Of a stretch of 64,000 nucleotides of DNA, positions 1 to 10,800 are shown piece after piece. The notes beneath the pieces are model-generated. The model was not told where the DNA came from. It did not search any database and worked only from the letters and a program-made list of their open reading frames with translations. Where the stretch lies: assembly GCA_024114885.1 (NCBI GenBank), contig CP099425.1, positions 2,418,001 to 2,482,000 on the forward strand, given 5' to 3'. Source of the stretch: Septoria linicola (taxonomy: Eukaryota > Ascomycota > Dothideomycetes > Mycosphaerellales > Mycosphaerellaceae). Each line of letters starts with the position of its first letter. Position 1 is the stretch's first letter. The translations under genes were made by a program, and so were the position numbers.

Positions 1-178
1 TCGGTAAGTGCGAAAGTCAGAAGAAGAAAGGTTGTGTTGTTGTTTTGAAGTATTATTTTGATTACAACCGCTATGCTAATGTACAGCTCATCATTCATAA
101 GTCATAATCTTGTACAGACTCCTTGAACTCCTCGAGATTCCTCCTCCCCCATCGTACATCCTCCATCGAACACTTCGC

Positions 179-811
179 TTACTCAATGCTGATCTTCTTC
201 GTCGTAGGAGCCGGAGCCTTGGGCACCACAACCGAAAGAATACCATCCTTCAAGCTCGCCTTAACATTGTCCTGATCGACTCTCGCTGGGAAGGAGAATG
301 TGCGAGCGAACTCGCCGACCGAGCGCTCAGAGACCCAGTACTTCTCCTTCGGAGCTTGTTGCTGTTGTTGGACTTGCTTGATGTTGTCGCTGGACTTTTG
401 CACTTCAGTCGATCCAGAGGCACCTTCATCCTCGACTGTTGGTTGGTGGGACTTGTTCGAGTCTTCGAGCTTGCCTTGCTCAACTGAGCCTTCGATGAAG
501 CCTGATGGACGAGTGCCTTCTTCACGGACGTGCTCAGTGCGGCCCTTGATGGTGAGGGTCTGGCTGTCGGTGAACTCGATGTTGATGTCCTTTTGCTGGA
601 TACCAGGCAGCTCAGCGTGGATCTCGTAGTTTTGCTGGTTCTCCTTCACATCAACTTTTGGTGTGAAGGACTTGAAGGTTCGAGAGATGTAGGAGCCACC
701 ACTGTTGCCGCCAGACTGGCCTTGGACGTGGCGGGAGTAGTCGTCTGCCAGGCGGAAGAGAGGCTGGAAGGTGGCGAACTCGTCTTGGAATGCTCGTGGG
801 AAGAAAGACAT
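179..811 (-). CDS. Hsp20/alpha-crystallin small heat-shock protein (fungal Hsp30 type)
   Basis: A 210-aa small heat-shock protein, an ATP-independent chaperone that holds unfolding proteins in the cytosol. The alpha-crystallin domain opens at FTPKVDVKENQQNYEIHAEL and closes with FARTFSFPARVD and a GILSVVVPK strand. Between the two halves lies a hydrophilic insert of about 60 residues, rich in Gln, Ser and Glu, as is usual in Hsp30-type fungal proteins. The frame is open 29 codons further upstream, but I chose the ATG at 811 because it gives the family N-terminus MSFFPRAFQDEF. A TATAAGTA box lies at 962-969 and heat-shock-element-like arrays lie at 1032-1059 and 1123-1140. Single exon, no defect seen. 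The family assignment is secure; the exact subfamily is inference. Confidence 0.93.
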   Translation of the reverse strand: MSFFPRAFQDEFATFQPLFRLADDYSRHVQGQSGGNSGGSYISRTFKSFTPKVDVKENQQNYEIHAELPGIQQKDINIEFTDSQTLTIKGRTEHVREEGTRPSGFIEGSVEQGKLEDSNKSHQPTVEDEGASGSTEVQKSSDNIKQVQQQQQAPKEKYWVSERSVGEFARTFSFPARVDQDNVKASLKDGILSVVVPKAPAPTTKKISIE

Positions 812-961
812 GTTTCTGGTGGTGATGTAGGTTGCTGGTGTGTTGGTCTTGTAGATGTGTGCGACTCGAGGTAGCTTGTTGCTGATTGTTCTGTGCATGT
901 AGTGCTTGTTGTTGTCTGTCTTGTTGTTCTGACGATGGGATGAAAGGAGTGAAGCAGTGGC

Positions 962-969
962 TACTTATA
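962..969 (-). promoter_or_regulatory. TATA box of the Hsp20 gene
   Basis: On the minus strand this reads TATAAGTA, about 150 bp upstream of the chosen ATG at 811. That leaves room for a leader of about 120 nt, as expected for a strongly inducible heat-shock gene. Confidence 0.6.
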
Positions 970-1031
970 CCTTTCACTTGCCTGTTGGCGGATGCCTACG
1001 ATACATTCTAGAGACATCTTCGATGCTGCGA

Positions 1032-1140
1032 GAGTGCTCTCGAAGTCTCGTGAGAGTCCTGGTCACTTTGGTCAGCATAGCATGTTGGAAGTGTCTGGTC
1101 GGTTCATGATCATGCTGGCATCTTCCAGAAGTCCTGGGAA
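1032..1140. promoter_or_regulatory. Heat-shock-element-like arrays upstream of Hsp20
   Basis: At 1123-1140 the plus strand reads TTC-ca-GAA-gt-CCT-gg-GAA, four alternating 5-bp units of the Hsf1 consensus nTTCnnGAAn with only the third degenerate. At 1032-1059 there are six alternating GAR/YTC-like units with 2-bp spacers (GAG tg CTC tc GAA gt CTC gt GAG ag TCC), a weaker but longer array in phase. Both lie 220-330 bp upstream of the Hsp20 ATG. Hsf1 control is inferred from these motifs. Confidence 0.55.
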
Positions 1141-1933
1141 TGCTTTGACCAGATTCAGACATTACTAAGCAAATCCAATATCACGTGCAAGATTGCCCTT
1201 CGAAGCACAGCTACACAGGTCATCCTCACATGCCGCACTACTGACTGTGCGATCACAAAATAACGCCACTGTGCTGTTGGGTAGGCATGCATCTTGGGCT
1301 CTCCATCCGGAATCATCGCTGATCACGCTGGAGGCGTTCTTCAATGCCCATCATTGGATCAGCCGGCATCTCTGTGCTACACGATCATCGCAGATCAGAT
1401 CATCGTGAGACATGAAGGCATGTGCCCGACCTGTTGCAAGAAGCCTTTCCTCTCTTCAGCCGCTTTCAGCCACGCACAGAGCATTACAGAGCACAGAGCC
1501 AAGGAACAACATTCTGAGCTAGTCAGGCTCAAGAACTCAAGATCGCGTACAGGCACTATCAACGAGCGAATGACATCGCGCAGTGCGAAGGACAGACCGC
1601 CCAAAGTCGAACGCCTCAACTACCAAGGTAGCCACTTCGAGCCACACTCGCCTTGCCAACCCTGTAGGCCGCCTGCCGGCATTCGGAATGGCGGTAAAAG
1701 TTAGGTGTAGGCACTACTGCACGTCGGCCATGCATCTTTCAAGGGAAGCGTAGCGTTCGCAGGCCGTCTACCGCGCTCATGCAAGGTACTGAAAGCATAG
1801 ACCAGGTCGACGGCGAAGCTTGTCCAGACGTCGTCTCTTCTTTGCGAGTAATATACACAGTAAGCGAATCGTTTGTCGTGATCATAAGTCGTAAAGTCAG
1901 ATCTTGGTGGTGGCAAAAACCATAGTATTGCGC
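1141..1933. other. Intergenic, no gene recognised
   Basis: This lies between the Hsp20 upstream region and the 3' end of the KxDL gene. The open frames here have no family-like sequence, and I see no RNA gene or repeat. Confidence 0.5.
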
Positions 1934-2626
1934 CTAGTAGTCGATCGGCGCAGGATGTCGTTGACTTGCTGCTCGATATTGCTCGGGATACTTTTGTGCT
2001 GCTCGTGCGTTCAAGGCGCTGGGAAGCAGTCAGCATTCTGATCGCGGTCGTCATGAAAACCCGGTGTGCAGCTCTCACGTACCTGACTTTCTTCTGTGTC
2101 CAGTCGAGATCTCTCTGCACGTCTTTGGCAGCTTTCATGCCCTCTGCGAAATTGGCGCGGGTTTTGGCCAGTCGCGCGCGCGCTTGTGCTTGCAACGCCA
2201 GGATTTCTTGATTCTTTGCGTTCAGTGCACCAGACCTGCGAAGCTGTCAGCTCAGTCTATCGACTCATCGCTGCACTATTCATCTCTCGACTGTACTGAC
2301 ATTTGCGCTTGCCTTGCCAGATTCTTGTCGAGAGGAATTGGGTTGTACGCTTGTGACAGACGATCATTCATGTAGTCTAGCAGATCGACGCTGGTCGCGC
2401 CGCTAGATGAATCATAATCGCTGCCACCATATGCGCTCGACGCTGAGGAGTACAATCCTGCTCCAGATGAGGAGACGCTCTCCGGGCGTTCCGGAGGCGA
2501 TGCGGATAGCTGGCTGTATGCTGATGAACTTCGTGCGTGACGGCTTGTGTATGGATTTTGCGGACTCTTCCCTGGTACGTTGACTGGCAGTGAGCCAGCA
2601 GGGTACTGGTAGTAAGAAGTAGACAT
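1934..2626 (-). CDS. KxDL-domain protein (BORC/BLOC-1 subunit KXD1-like)
   Basis: A 187-aa protein in three exons: 2301-2626, 2083-2235 and 1934-2018. The introns are 65 nt (2236-2300, GTCAGT..GCAG) and 64 nt (2019-2082, GTACGT..CCAG), and the exon lengths sum to 188 codons. Residues 1-80 are Ser/Tyr/Pro-rich and low in complexity. The KxDL domain follows: VDLLDYMNDRLSQAYNPIPL, then SGALNAKNQEILALQAQARA, then MKAAKDVQRDLDWTQKKVSA, a helical stretch likely to form a coiled coil. The protein ends AAQKYPEQYRAASQRHPAPI. KXD1 proteins belong to BLOC-1/BORC-type complexes that act in endosome and lysosome (vacuole) positioning. The homology is clear; the role in this fungus is inferred. Confidence 0.88.
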
Positions 2627-5010
2627 GGTGGCTGAATTGCTTCTAATACTCCTGGTGTGGCAGTAGGACAAGCTCAAGCTGTACTCGTGAGTCAATGACA
2701 GACGTGGAGTAAGGTCAGAGAAGGGAAGCAGAAGCACTCGGCTCTCGTGTCACCTTTTATACCCTCCTTGACAGCTCCATGACAAGCATGCAAGACTTCG
2801 CAGGAGGGTGAGCCCACCATCTCCTGCGCGTGACAGCTGTAGCTCGAGGCAGTAGGCCTGTCAACGGCATGAGAGTATGCTCAGACAGGGCCTTCGGAAC
2901 CACGGGCACGATCGATGGGGCAGTATGTGAAAGGAAATATCGCCGATGTTTCCGGCCATGGCATAATCTAAACAGTCACAGCCGAATGCCATTGGCCTTG
3001 ACAGAAAGCTAATTGCTAGCTCCATGCACATGTCAGTAGCTATTCCGTACCGTAGCTGTACCGGTGGGTCAATTGCTCGTAGCAATCCTATCGGCTCAAC
3101 TGAGCTCGTGAGAGTTGACACTCAAGGTTGCAGGACTAATGTACCTCTGCCATCCCACACTAGGCCACAGCAGGCAAAAGCCGTTCTTCCACGAAAGAAT
3201 GGTGCTCAGGGCATCCATGTCCAGGTGGAAGAGTTTGTGGTGCGGGCTGGAATGTATCCTCAGTTGAGGAACGAGAGCGCCGCCAGGATGGGCCTGGCCG
3301 CGGCAGAAAAGCAAGGTAAAGGCTCCTGCCATTCTCTAGCGCAAACGGACCACAGCATGAGAAAGCTGTCAAGCGCGCCATGCCACATGGCTTGGGTACA
3401 CGACGTTGATGAACCAAAGGAGCTGGAAATGTCGTGAACGTTGAAGCAGACGACGTCGTTTTCTCTGCCACTCGAACGATTCACTAGCGTGCTTGGCGGC
3501 AGCAAACTCGCTTCTTGCTTTCGCTCCTGGTTTCACCCTGCCATCACGTTCCCTCATCTCACTACTCATACTACTGACTCCAGGCCGAAATGTGCCGGCT
3601 CTGATATTATCACTGTCGCCATTGCCGACGTGATCTCCTTGAGTCGTAATATTTCTTCAGATAACCTGTGAATTTTCCCAGTACTTTCGCCGCCGACAGC
3701 ATTGGGCTTCAATGACGCTCGGGCAGTCTTGCTGCTCTCGCTGCACGCCTTCCAGGCGTGGACCACGGAATGCTATGCTTCCACGGCGAAGCTGTCGTTA
3801 GCGTACGTCAATAGAGCAGGTAGCTTATGACTGTGTGGACGCCTCAATGCCAGCAGTGACGCACCCTGCGGATAGCCGCATGAACGCTCTGCCGAGTGCA
3901 CTCATATATTACAACGACCTGGACTCCTGGGCTGCTTTTTCGTGAGGAGCGTTCGACCGTAGAATCCAGATCGTCCGCTGTGCCACCTCGAAGCATCGAT
4001 GAGGATATGATAGACCTGATTCACAAGACGCTCAGCGCTCGATGTCATGCTAGGCAACGTCTACGGCAGCGATCACGTCAAGCATATTCGACGCCGAGAC
4101 CCGCCTTGCCATCATTGGTATCATCCAATGTCGTGGGCACAATATGCCAGCTCGCGACTGGTTCAGCTCCAACGCCAAGGACATTCTTGGGTGGATGTTG
4201 AGACCCCAGCACCATCATCGGAAGCAGAGCAAAGCAGTCATGGCCGAGCCGGAGGGCCTTGCAGATGGCTCGCGTCTCTCGACAGGCAATTTCGTGCTCC
4301 ACGAAAAGTCCTGCGATGCATTTCTTGGGTATGCCGGGACAAGCCAGCAAGGACATCCGCCAGCAGCTGCAAGGCATGACGGACATCTTCCACCTATTTT
4401 ACTATGGGTTCATGCAAAGGAGCGCTCGTATAGCGTGCTTCCGCGCTGCAGCAGTCAGCATCGTGCCCGAATCCGCTCTTGTGGCATCTCTGCGTTTAAG
4501 CCAGGGATCCAGCACTATGCGACTCGTCGGTGGTGCTGAGATACATGCTCGAACGGCGACATGCTAGCTTGTTTGCTTGGATTCTGTGTTGCCGTCCCGA
4601 AGTCTCTTGTAGGCCATTCACCCAAGGCGATTTGTGCCTCGAGCAGCGCGGCGGCTCAGCTGAGCCTTGGCACCAGATGTCGAGCTGGCGATGAGAACCG
4701 CCCAGGCTAATTGCACGTGCAGCGCGATAGACAAGGCATGTTTGAAACATAGAGTCCCGTAAGTCGTCGCCAAGGAGCTCAGCGCCAGGACTCGCATTTA
4801 TATCGGTGAAATGCCCATGCTCACAAGTCGGCTCGGAAAAAGCGTTTCACTTTCGAAAGAGGAGACGAAGTGAATACAAAGGACATGACTTTGATAGCGC
4901 GGTCCGTGCGCTTGCAGCAGCGCACTCGGTCAGACTGCTTCTGCTGACTCTCCCTTTCCCTCCTTATCACGAATCGCAAACAACCAACACACACCAACAC
5001 CCATTGGAAC
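2627..5010. other. 2.4-kb intergenic stretch, no gene recognised
   Basis: The open frames up to about 137 codons are on both strands and overlap each other. None shows a known motif, coherent intron structure or plausible N-terminus. No tRNA, tandem repeat or transposon end was seen. Confidence 0.5.
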
Positions 5011-5436
5011 ATGGATACACAGATCTGCCAACAAGTGCTAGAACAGTAAGCACCACTTTGAGGCTGCCCCTGATAGAGGGCGCGCAAAGGCTAATGCTCG
5101 CAGCGTGTTTACCACCGGCGAATGGTCCGACCTTACCATCATCGCAGGAGGGCGCGAGTTCAAGGTACACCGAAGTGTGGTTTGTCACGGAAGTCCTTTC
5201 CTACAGGCAGCCTGTAGCCGAGATTGGCAGGTAGGTGCAGCTTGACCTGAGCTCTTCGTCAAAATATCGCTAACATCGACCGAGAGGCCCGTACTGGAGT
5301 CGTGCGACTACCTGAGGATGAGACTACTGTGCATCTACTCCTCAGCCATCTCTACGGCGCAGATCTCAAACATCCATCGGAGTACTCGGAAGTGCAGCGG
5401 CTCTTAGCTGCTCGAGTCGCAGCCGACAAAGGGTGA
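5011..5436 (+). pseudogene. BTB/POZ copy A: BTB half only, C-terminal exon lost
   Basis: Exons are 5011-5045 (35 nt, phase 2), 5104-5230 and 5287 onward. Reading across the splice sites gives a BTB fold: FTTGEWSDLTIIAGGREFKV, then HRSVVCHGSPFLQAACSRDW, then GVVRLPEDETTVHLLLSHLY and a helix ending VAADK. In intact relatives an intron follows ADK and leads to a C-terminal exon. Here the sequence runs on as GGGTGA, giving a stop at 5434-5436, and continues directly into the BTB start of copy B one base out of frame. This looks like a deletion between tandem copies that removed A's last exon and B's first exon. BTB proteins mediate dimerisation and often act as cullin-3 adaptors; no partner domain is present here. 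Confidence 0.7.
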
Positions 5437-6101
5437 AATGTCTGACCTCAAGATCAAAACCTCCACGAAGACATGCCATGTACACAAGAGCGTCGTCTGC
5501 TCACGCTGCCCATTCTTCAAGGCTGCGTGCACTAGAGACTGGCAAGAGGCGGTCTCCGGAGTCATCGAGCTACCAGAGGATCAAGCGACCGTGGATGTCA
5601 TGGTCAGATTTCTACGGAAGACTCGAGGGCAAAGATGGGGACGACCTTGCTGATACCAGTATTGCGACGCTGGTCTATGCTTTGATCGTGAGCCACAAGG
5701 TAAGTCGTTCGAGTAGACATCAGTGACGTGGACTGATATCAAGTCAGTATCGCCTGAAAGATCTTCGAGCACTCCTCCGACGATACTTCGTTTCCGATCT
5801 TGACGGCTGGGGTACTGACGCGATTGTTGAGCTCGCCGTGTACTGCTATTGCTCGGATCGTAGAGAACTCGTGGGTCCCAAGATCCTGCACGCCGTTCTT
5901 GACGCACTTGCTCTCGAAGCAGTCGAGCTTGTCGCTCTCGACGAATACTGGCAGGTCATCACGGCTTGTCCAGATCTCCTCCGGGATGTGTTTGATCGAA
6001 TGGCATTCAGGTGCAGTGATCGTGGCGCGAGATGGCGTTACGAGCGTGGAGTGCCTGATTATCTCCAGTTCTATCAAGAGGACGATACTATCTGGGGTTG
6101 A
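5432..6101 (+). pseudogene. BTB/POZ copy B: no first exon, one frameshift, C-terminal exon intact
   Basis: The BTB frame starts in the junction with copy A (KGEMSDLKIKT, then CHVHKSVVCSRCPFFKAACT, then GVIELPEDQATVDVMVRF). At about 5612 the frame changes by one base and continues as YGRLEGKDGDDLADTSIATL and ALIVSHK. A 48-nt intron follows at 5700-5747 (GTAAGT..TCAG). The last exon, 5748-6101, is open for 117 codons (YRLKDLRALLRRYF to YQEDDTIWG). The intron sits at the same place as in the other copies. An extra base at 5612 or a loss of two would explain the shift. It could be a sequencing error, but the missing first exon argues for decay. Confidence 0.7.
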
Positions 6102-6632
6102 CTGACCATGGTCCACTCCGTATGGCAATGGTACGGAGAGGATGGTAGCATCGTCAATACGCTGCGATCAGAGCTATGCCTGTGGCTCTAGCAAGAGCAG
6201 GAAACCGCGCAACTCTGCTGAGGCTAAAGGCAATTTTGTACGACATAAGCTTTCATGTGAATTATCATTCGGTCAGGTCTGTCTTGAGGGGAAAGTAGCT
6301 GATAGTGCCTTGATCTACTTATGCTACAAGTGACGCAGCAATGGAGAACACCCGCTTCCTCCTCCTCCTTCTTCTTCTTCTTTCCACTACTGTAGAATTG
6401 TTCATGATAAGTGTGACGTGAGTTTCTCACGAAGTGAAGGCTTTGGGCCTCATCTTACAGTCCAGAACCTTTTTGTGAGACCTAGCCACTGCACTTCACT
6501 TGACATCGATCAGGCCCCACTTTTCTGGCGAAGTCCACATCTTTTTCTCTGCTACATCAACCTTCGCACGAACCTCAGCCTTCTCTCCTACATCTGAGCA
6601 CATCCACACCATCGTCAACGGCCACATTCGTC

Positions 6633-7450
6633 ATGTCTGAAGCACAGCCCGAAGCCGAACCTGATCTCAAACCAGCCTCCATTCTCCGCCGGTATGCTCT
6701 GCCCTTCTGTCCAATGCCATATCACCGCACTCACTGACTCGAGTCTAGAATGTTCGAGACCGGCGAATGGTCCGACTTGAAGATTCAGACGGAGACTCGC
6801 ACCTTCGACGTCCACAAGAATGTCATGTGCCCTGCTTCACCTTTCTTCCAAGCGGCTTGTTCTCGAGATTGGAAGGAGGCGAAGACAGGGGTGATCTGCG
6901 TGCCGGAGGATGAGCATACCATCAAAGGATTCATTCGCTATTGCTACGGCATCTTTGATCCCGACCAATGCAGTGACGATAGCATAACTCAATATGATCG
7001 AGCAATCTGCGAATTGTTGATCGCGGCCGACAAGGTAGCCCGTCTCTGCTCTCACTAGCACAACGTGTCTGCTGACATCTCTCCTAGTATCAAGTGCCTG
7101 GTCTGCGGTAGCTCGCAGAAGAAGTGGCCATTGAGTATCTTTCATGGTCATGGGAATATTACGCCGACACGACCGATCTGGGCATCTGGCTGTACGGAGA
7201 AGAGCGTCGATACATCGTGGGACCCAAGATCATTCGAGAAATCGTCAGCTCGCTTGCCTCAGCGATGCAGAGATTGCTTCTATCAGATGATGGATCATGG
7301 TCAAAGCTGCAGAGCTGCCCTGAACTGATGACGGATGTCGTTCGGTTTGTGGCGAGGAAGTCAAGCCGAGTGTCAGACGCCTGGCTTTTGGACTCGCCTG
7401 CATACATGCAAGCTGCAGATGGCGCGGGGCCTAGCGACGCTGAGGCATGA
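6633..7450 (+). CDS. BTB/POZ copy C, with a stop codon at the start of the last exon
   Basis: Exons are 6633-6691 (59 nt, phase 2), 6749-7034 and a last exon ending at 7450. The BTB domain reads FETGEWSDLKIQTETRTFDV, HKNVMCPASPFFQAACSRDW, GVICVPEDEHTIKGFIRYCY, ending LLIAADK. The expected acceptor at 7086-7087 would give YQVPGLR followed by TAG at 7109-7111 in frame, although the next 113 codons (LAEEVAIEYLSWSWEYYADT on to DAEA) are open and family-like. That TAG also supplies an AG acceptor: splicing at 7112 keeps the frame, removes the stop and drops eight codons, giving 227 aa. So this is either a nonsense allele or a gene rescued by a shifted acceptor. The family is clear; the expressed form is not. 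Confidence 0.7.
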
Positions 7451-7870
7451 ACGTGGGTGTGTCGAAGTAACACAGGCTACGACCCAAAACCAACAGCACC
7501 TTCTGGCCTGTAAATAATCCAGTCAGCAGCGCCTGGCACTTGATGTCAACTTACTACTCTTCTTCTCAGCAAAGTGCTTTCCTGAACCGATCTTACATCA
7601 TTCTTCCGACTAACGCTTCTGCGCGTAGCAGGTGCAGTTGATCATCGACGCTATGTGTCCGACTCACCACACAGGCAATGCCGCTCTAGTCGAGACGAGA
7701 GAGGTCAAGCTCAGAGCTTCACACTCTAGTTGAGCAAGATAGAGCACAGAAGATTGAGAAGGGGAGCGCGAGAGAAGCATGTGCACATGATACTTTTAAT
7801 ATTTTTGTTCTCTACACTTCCTCCTCATGAGACGAGAACTTTCCATTCCTTCTCATCTCCACCTCCACCA

Positions 7871-10800
7871 CTACTCATCAGCAAAAGCATCTCCCAGATC
7901 AACCTTCCCTATACTCCACACCTCCCTCTCGTCCTCCTTCTCATCACTCGTCAATCCCAAGCCCCCAGCTCCACCTTCAGCCTCCTTCCTCTCCCTTGCC
8001 TGACTACTCAGTCGCAACGCAATCCTCTTGAAGTACTCTTGCATACTCCTCTTCTCCTGCGCGGCAAGAGCCTGACCCGCACTTGAAGCCAAGTACTTGT
8101 CAAATACGGCACTTTCCTCTTCCACGACATCGAAGATTTGTAAGAACGCTGCTTCGGCGGAGAGTTTGACTGGGATGACGGGGTCGCGGACGCTGCGGAA
8201 GATGGGCGTCACGAGGATGTTGAGGTGAGGGCGGATGAGCTCGGAGTTCTCGCGGGCGACAGTGCGGATGACGACGAGGGCGAGACGGCGGGTGTCGACT
8301 GGTTTGCCGAGAGGGAGAACGTCTGCGAGAGCTTGGATGACTGGCTTGGTGCCTTCGAAGCTCTTGTTACCCGTCTCGGTGAGGAGGTACTTGCCTGCTG
8401 CGAGGATGGCGTTGTCTGAGATGAACGGTTGGGCGTGGTTGATGCCTCGCACAAGGACTTCTCGTGCGATCTCGTCCAGATTGCTGGTGAGACGCTCTGG
8501 TGCTTCGACCAGTACGGCGTTGAGCGCCAGAGCTGTGGAACGTGTGAAGTTGTAGTTGAGCACGCGAGCTTTGATCAGGCCGATAGTGTTCTCGGCTGGG
8601 ATCACAGCTATCAGAGCACCCAATAGTTTGGCATATGTAATGTTGAGCGCGTCGTCGTCATCACCAGAATCGGAGTCAATGAGTCCGAGGATGGCGTTCT
8701 GCGACACTTCACTCATCTTAGCGCCAGCCTTGCTGACAACCTCGTACAGAGCTTTAAGCATAGCATTCTTGACGCCTGCATCGCTGGTCTTTGAGCCTGT
8801 CACAAGCTCAGCGATGAGCGGGTCAATTCTTGGGGTCATTGTGATCAAAGTGCCAAGTGCTCGTGCTGCTCTCGATCGCAGTACCTCGCTACCAGGGTCC
8901 GCTAGCGACTTGGCAAAGGTCCTTTGCAACTGCGGCAAGAATGGCTTCAGGAAGAGCGGGATCCTTTCGAGAAGGTTGTTGAGGGTGAGCAGAATGGCCG
9001 CCTTGAGCTCGACAGAACGCTCAGACACGACACGGATGAGTGGACCAGTAATCTGTGTAACAAACGGCTTCAGACCATCTGGACTCGTGCGGTCGATCAG
9101 ATCTGACAAACCAAGTGCAGCTTGTATACGCTGTTCGGCCGAGCCGTTCATCAGACCTTGCAAGAAGATTGGCAGGATAGCATTGATGCCCTTTGGCAGA
9201 GAGAAGCCAGGGAGTGGGTGGCCAGCAACACCAACCTGGTTGAGCGTCTGTCGTGTGGAGGTGACGAGCGACTCCATTTCTTCTTTTCTGAGACGCTGCA
9301 TGAGTTGTGACAGCGCAGTCCACGCAGCTTTGGTCACATCGCTATCGCTGTCGTCGAACGAAATCAGCATGGCGCGGATCAGGTCAGGGTAGTAGCGAGA
9401 GAAGTCAAGGTCTGCTCTCTCAAAGAACGCAGCGAAGTGCATGTCGGCAGACGCACGTCTACGGTGGTCATCGTTCTTTGAAAGAGACAGCATGACGCTC
9501 ATCATAGTGTTCAGGCCATCGTACTCGTCGACCGAGAGTATAATCGTGTCGAAAGCGGTGTCGAGCTCGGTCTTCAGGTCCTCACTCTTGCACGCCACAA
9601 TGTTGTCCATGAGCGCATTGAGGATATTAGGCAGCTTCCGCGTCATGGCGGAACTAGCCACTTCGGCCAGAGACGCAAGAGCCCGTGCATTGAACGCTGA
9701 GATTGGCGACGCAATCAGCGTGGGTAGCAGGTTGGGCAGGATGATGTTCGAGCGTGTCGAGTCGGTAAGAAGAGTGAGCAGACCCTGTAGCGCATTTGCG
9801 GCCTCTCCCTCATCACGCAGCAACTGCAACAAGTATGGCAACACCTGATCGATGGCACGCTTGCCCATCAACCTCTGGAGAGAATCGAATGCATCGGCGG
9901 CAGCGTCTCTGACATCCTCATCGGTGTCGACCAAAGCAGTCCGTAGAACAGCCACGAGTCTCTGCTGATGATCCATCAAAGAGTCTTGCGTCGATGCTGC
10001 AATGAGTTCACGGAGAGCAATGCAGATACCCGTTCGCGAGTCTATGCTGGAAGAGTTCTGCAAGTGCTCCTCCAAAGTTGGCAAGAGAATAGAGAGCACG
10101 CCATCTCCAGCTTTTCGAATGAGCTCGCCAAGGGCGTTACCAGCAATGATTTTTTGATCCGAGTTCGAACTGGCAAGTCTCTTGACCAAGAGCTGTGTAA
10201 GAATCGGGATAAGATCCTTGAGGATGCGCGGCGACGAGACCAGTGCCTTCCATACGTTCATAGCAGATGTGCGGACCAGTCCTGAAGTATCCATGCGACA
10301 GATGTAAAGAGCCGCAAGTACTCTGTTACGCTTTTCTTCTCCAAGAATCTCCAGCAGGTTCGCTCCTGCTTCGTTGGCACCCTCGTCAAGATCCTCTGCT
10401 TCAGTTGTGCCACTGACGCCCGTAAGATTGAACAGCAAGTCGCCAATAAGCTCGACGGAGCTGAGACGAATGCGATAGCTGTCGTCTGCAAGACCGCGCT
10501 CAAGCTCGGGTAGCAACAGGTCCACAGACTTACTCGCGAAGTTCTTCACCAACAGACGTCCGGCACGCAAGGCAGTCTCTCGGATCGACTCCACATCGTC
10601 TGCCAATCCGGCCAGAATCGAGGGAATAATGCGGGCGAGATAATTGGCAAAGCTTTGTCCGAAACATGCAGGCAAGAAGATGAACAGCGACATAAAGCCC
10701 TCACGGACACTTGACTTGTTGCTGGCCACATTCTGCAGAATAGTTGGCAAGGTCTCTTCGAGGCGCCCAGTACCAAGACCAGCAAGCACTTCACTGAGTG

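Noticed and set aside
3024..3505. Overlapping frames in both strands suggesting a gene at 3.0-3.5 kb
   Set aside because: No domain, no intron support and mutually exclusive frames; kept as intergenic.
8556..9392. 278-codon plus-strand frame
   Set aside because: Lies entirely antisense to GCN1 coding sequence; its length follows from the codon bias of GCN1.
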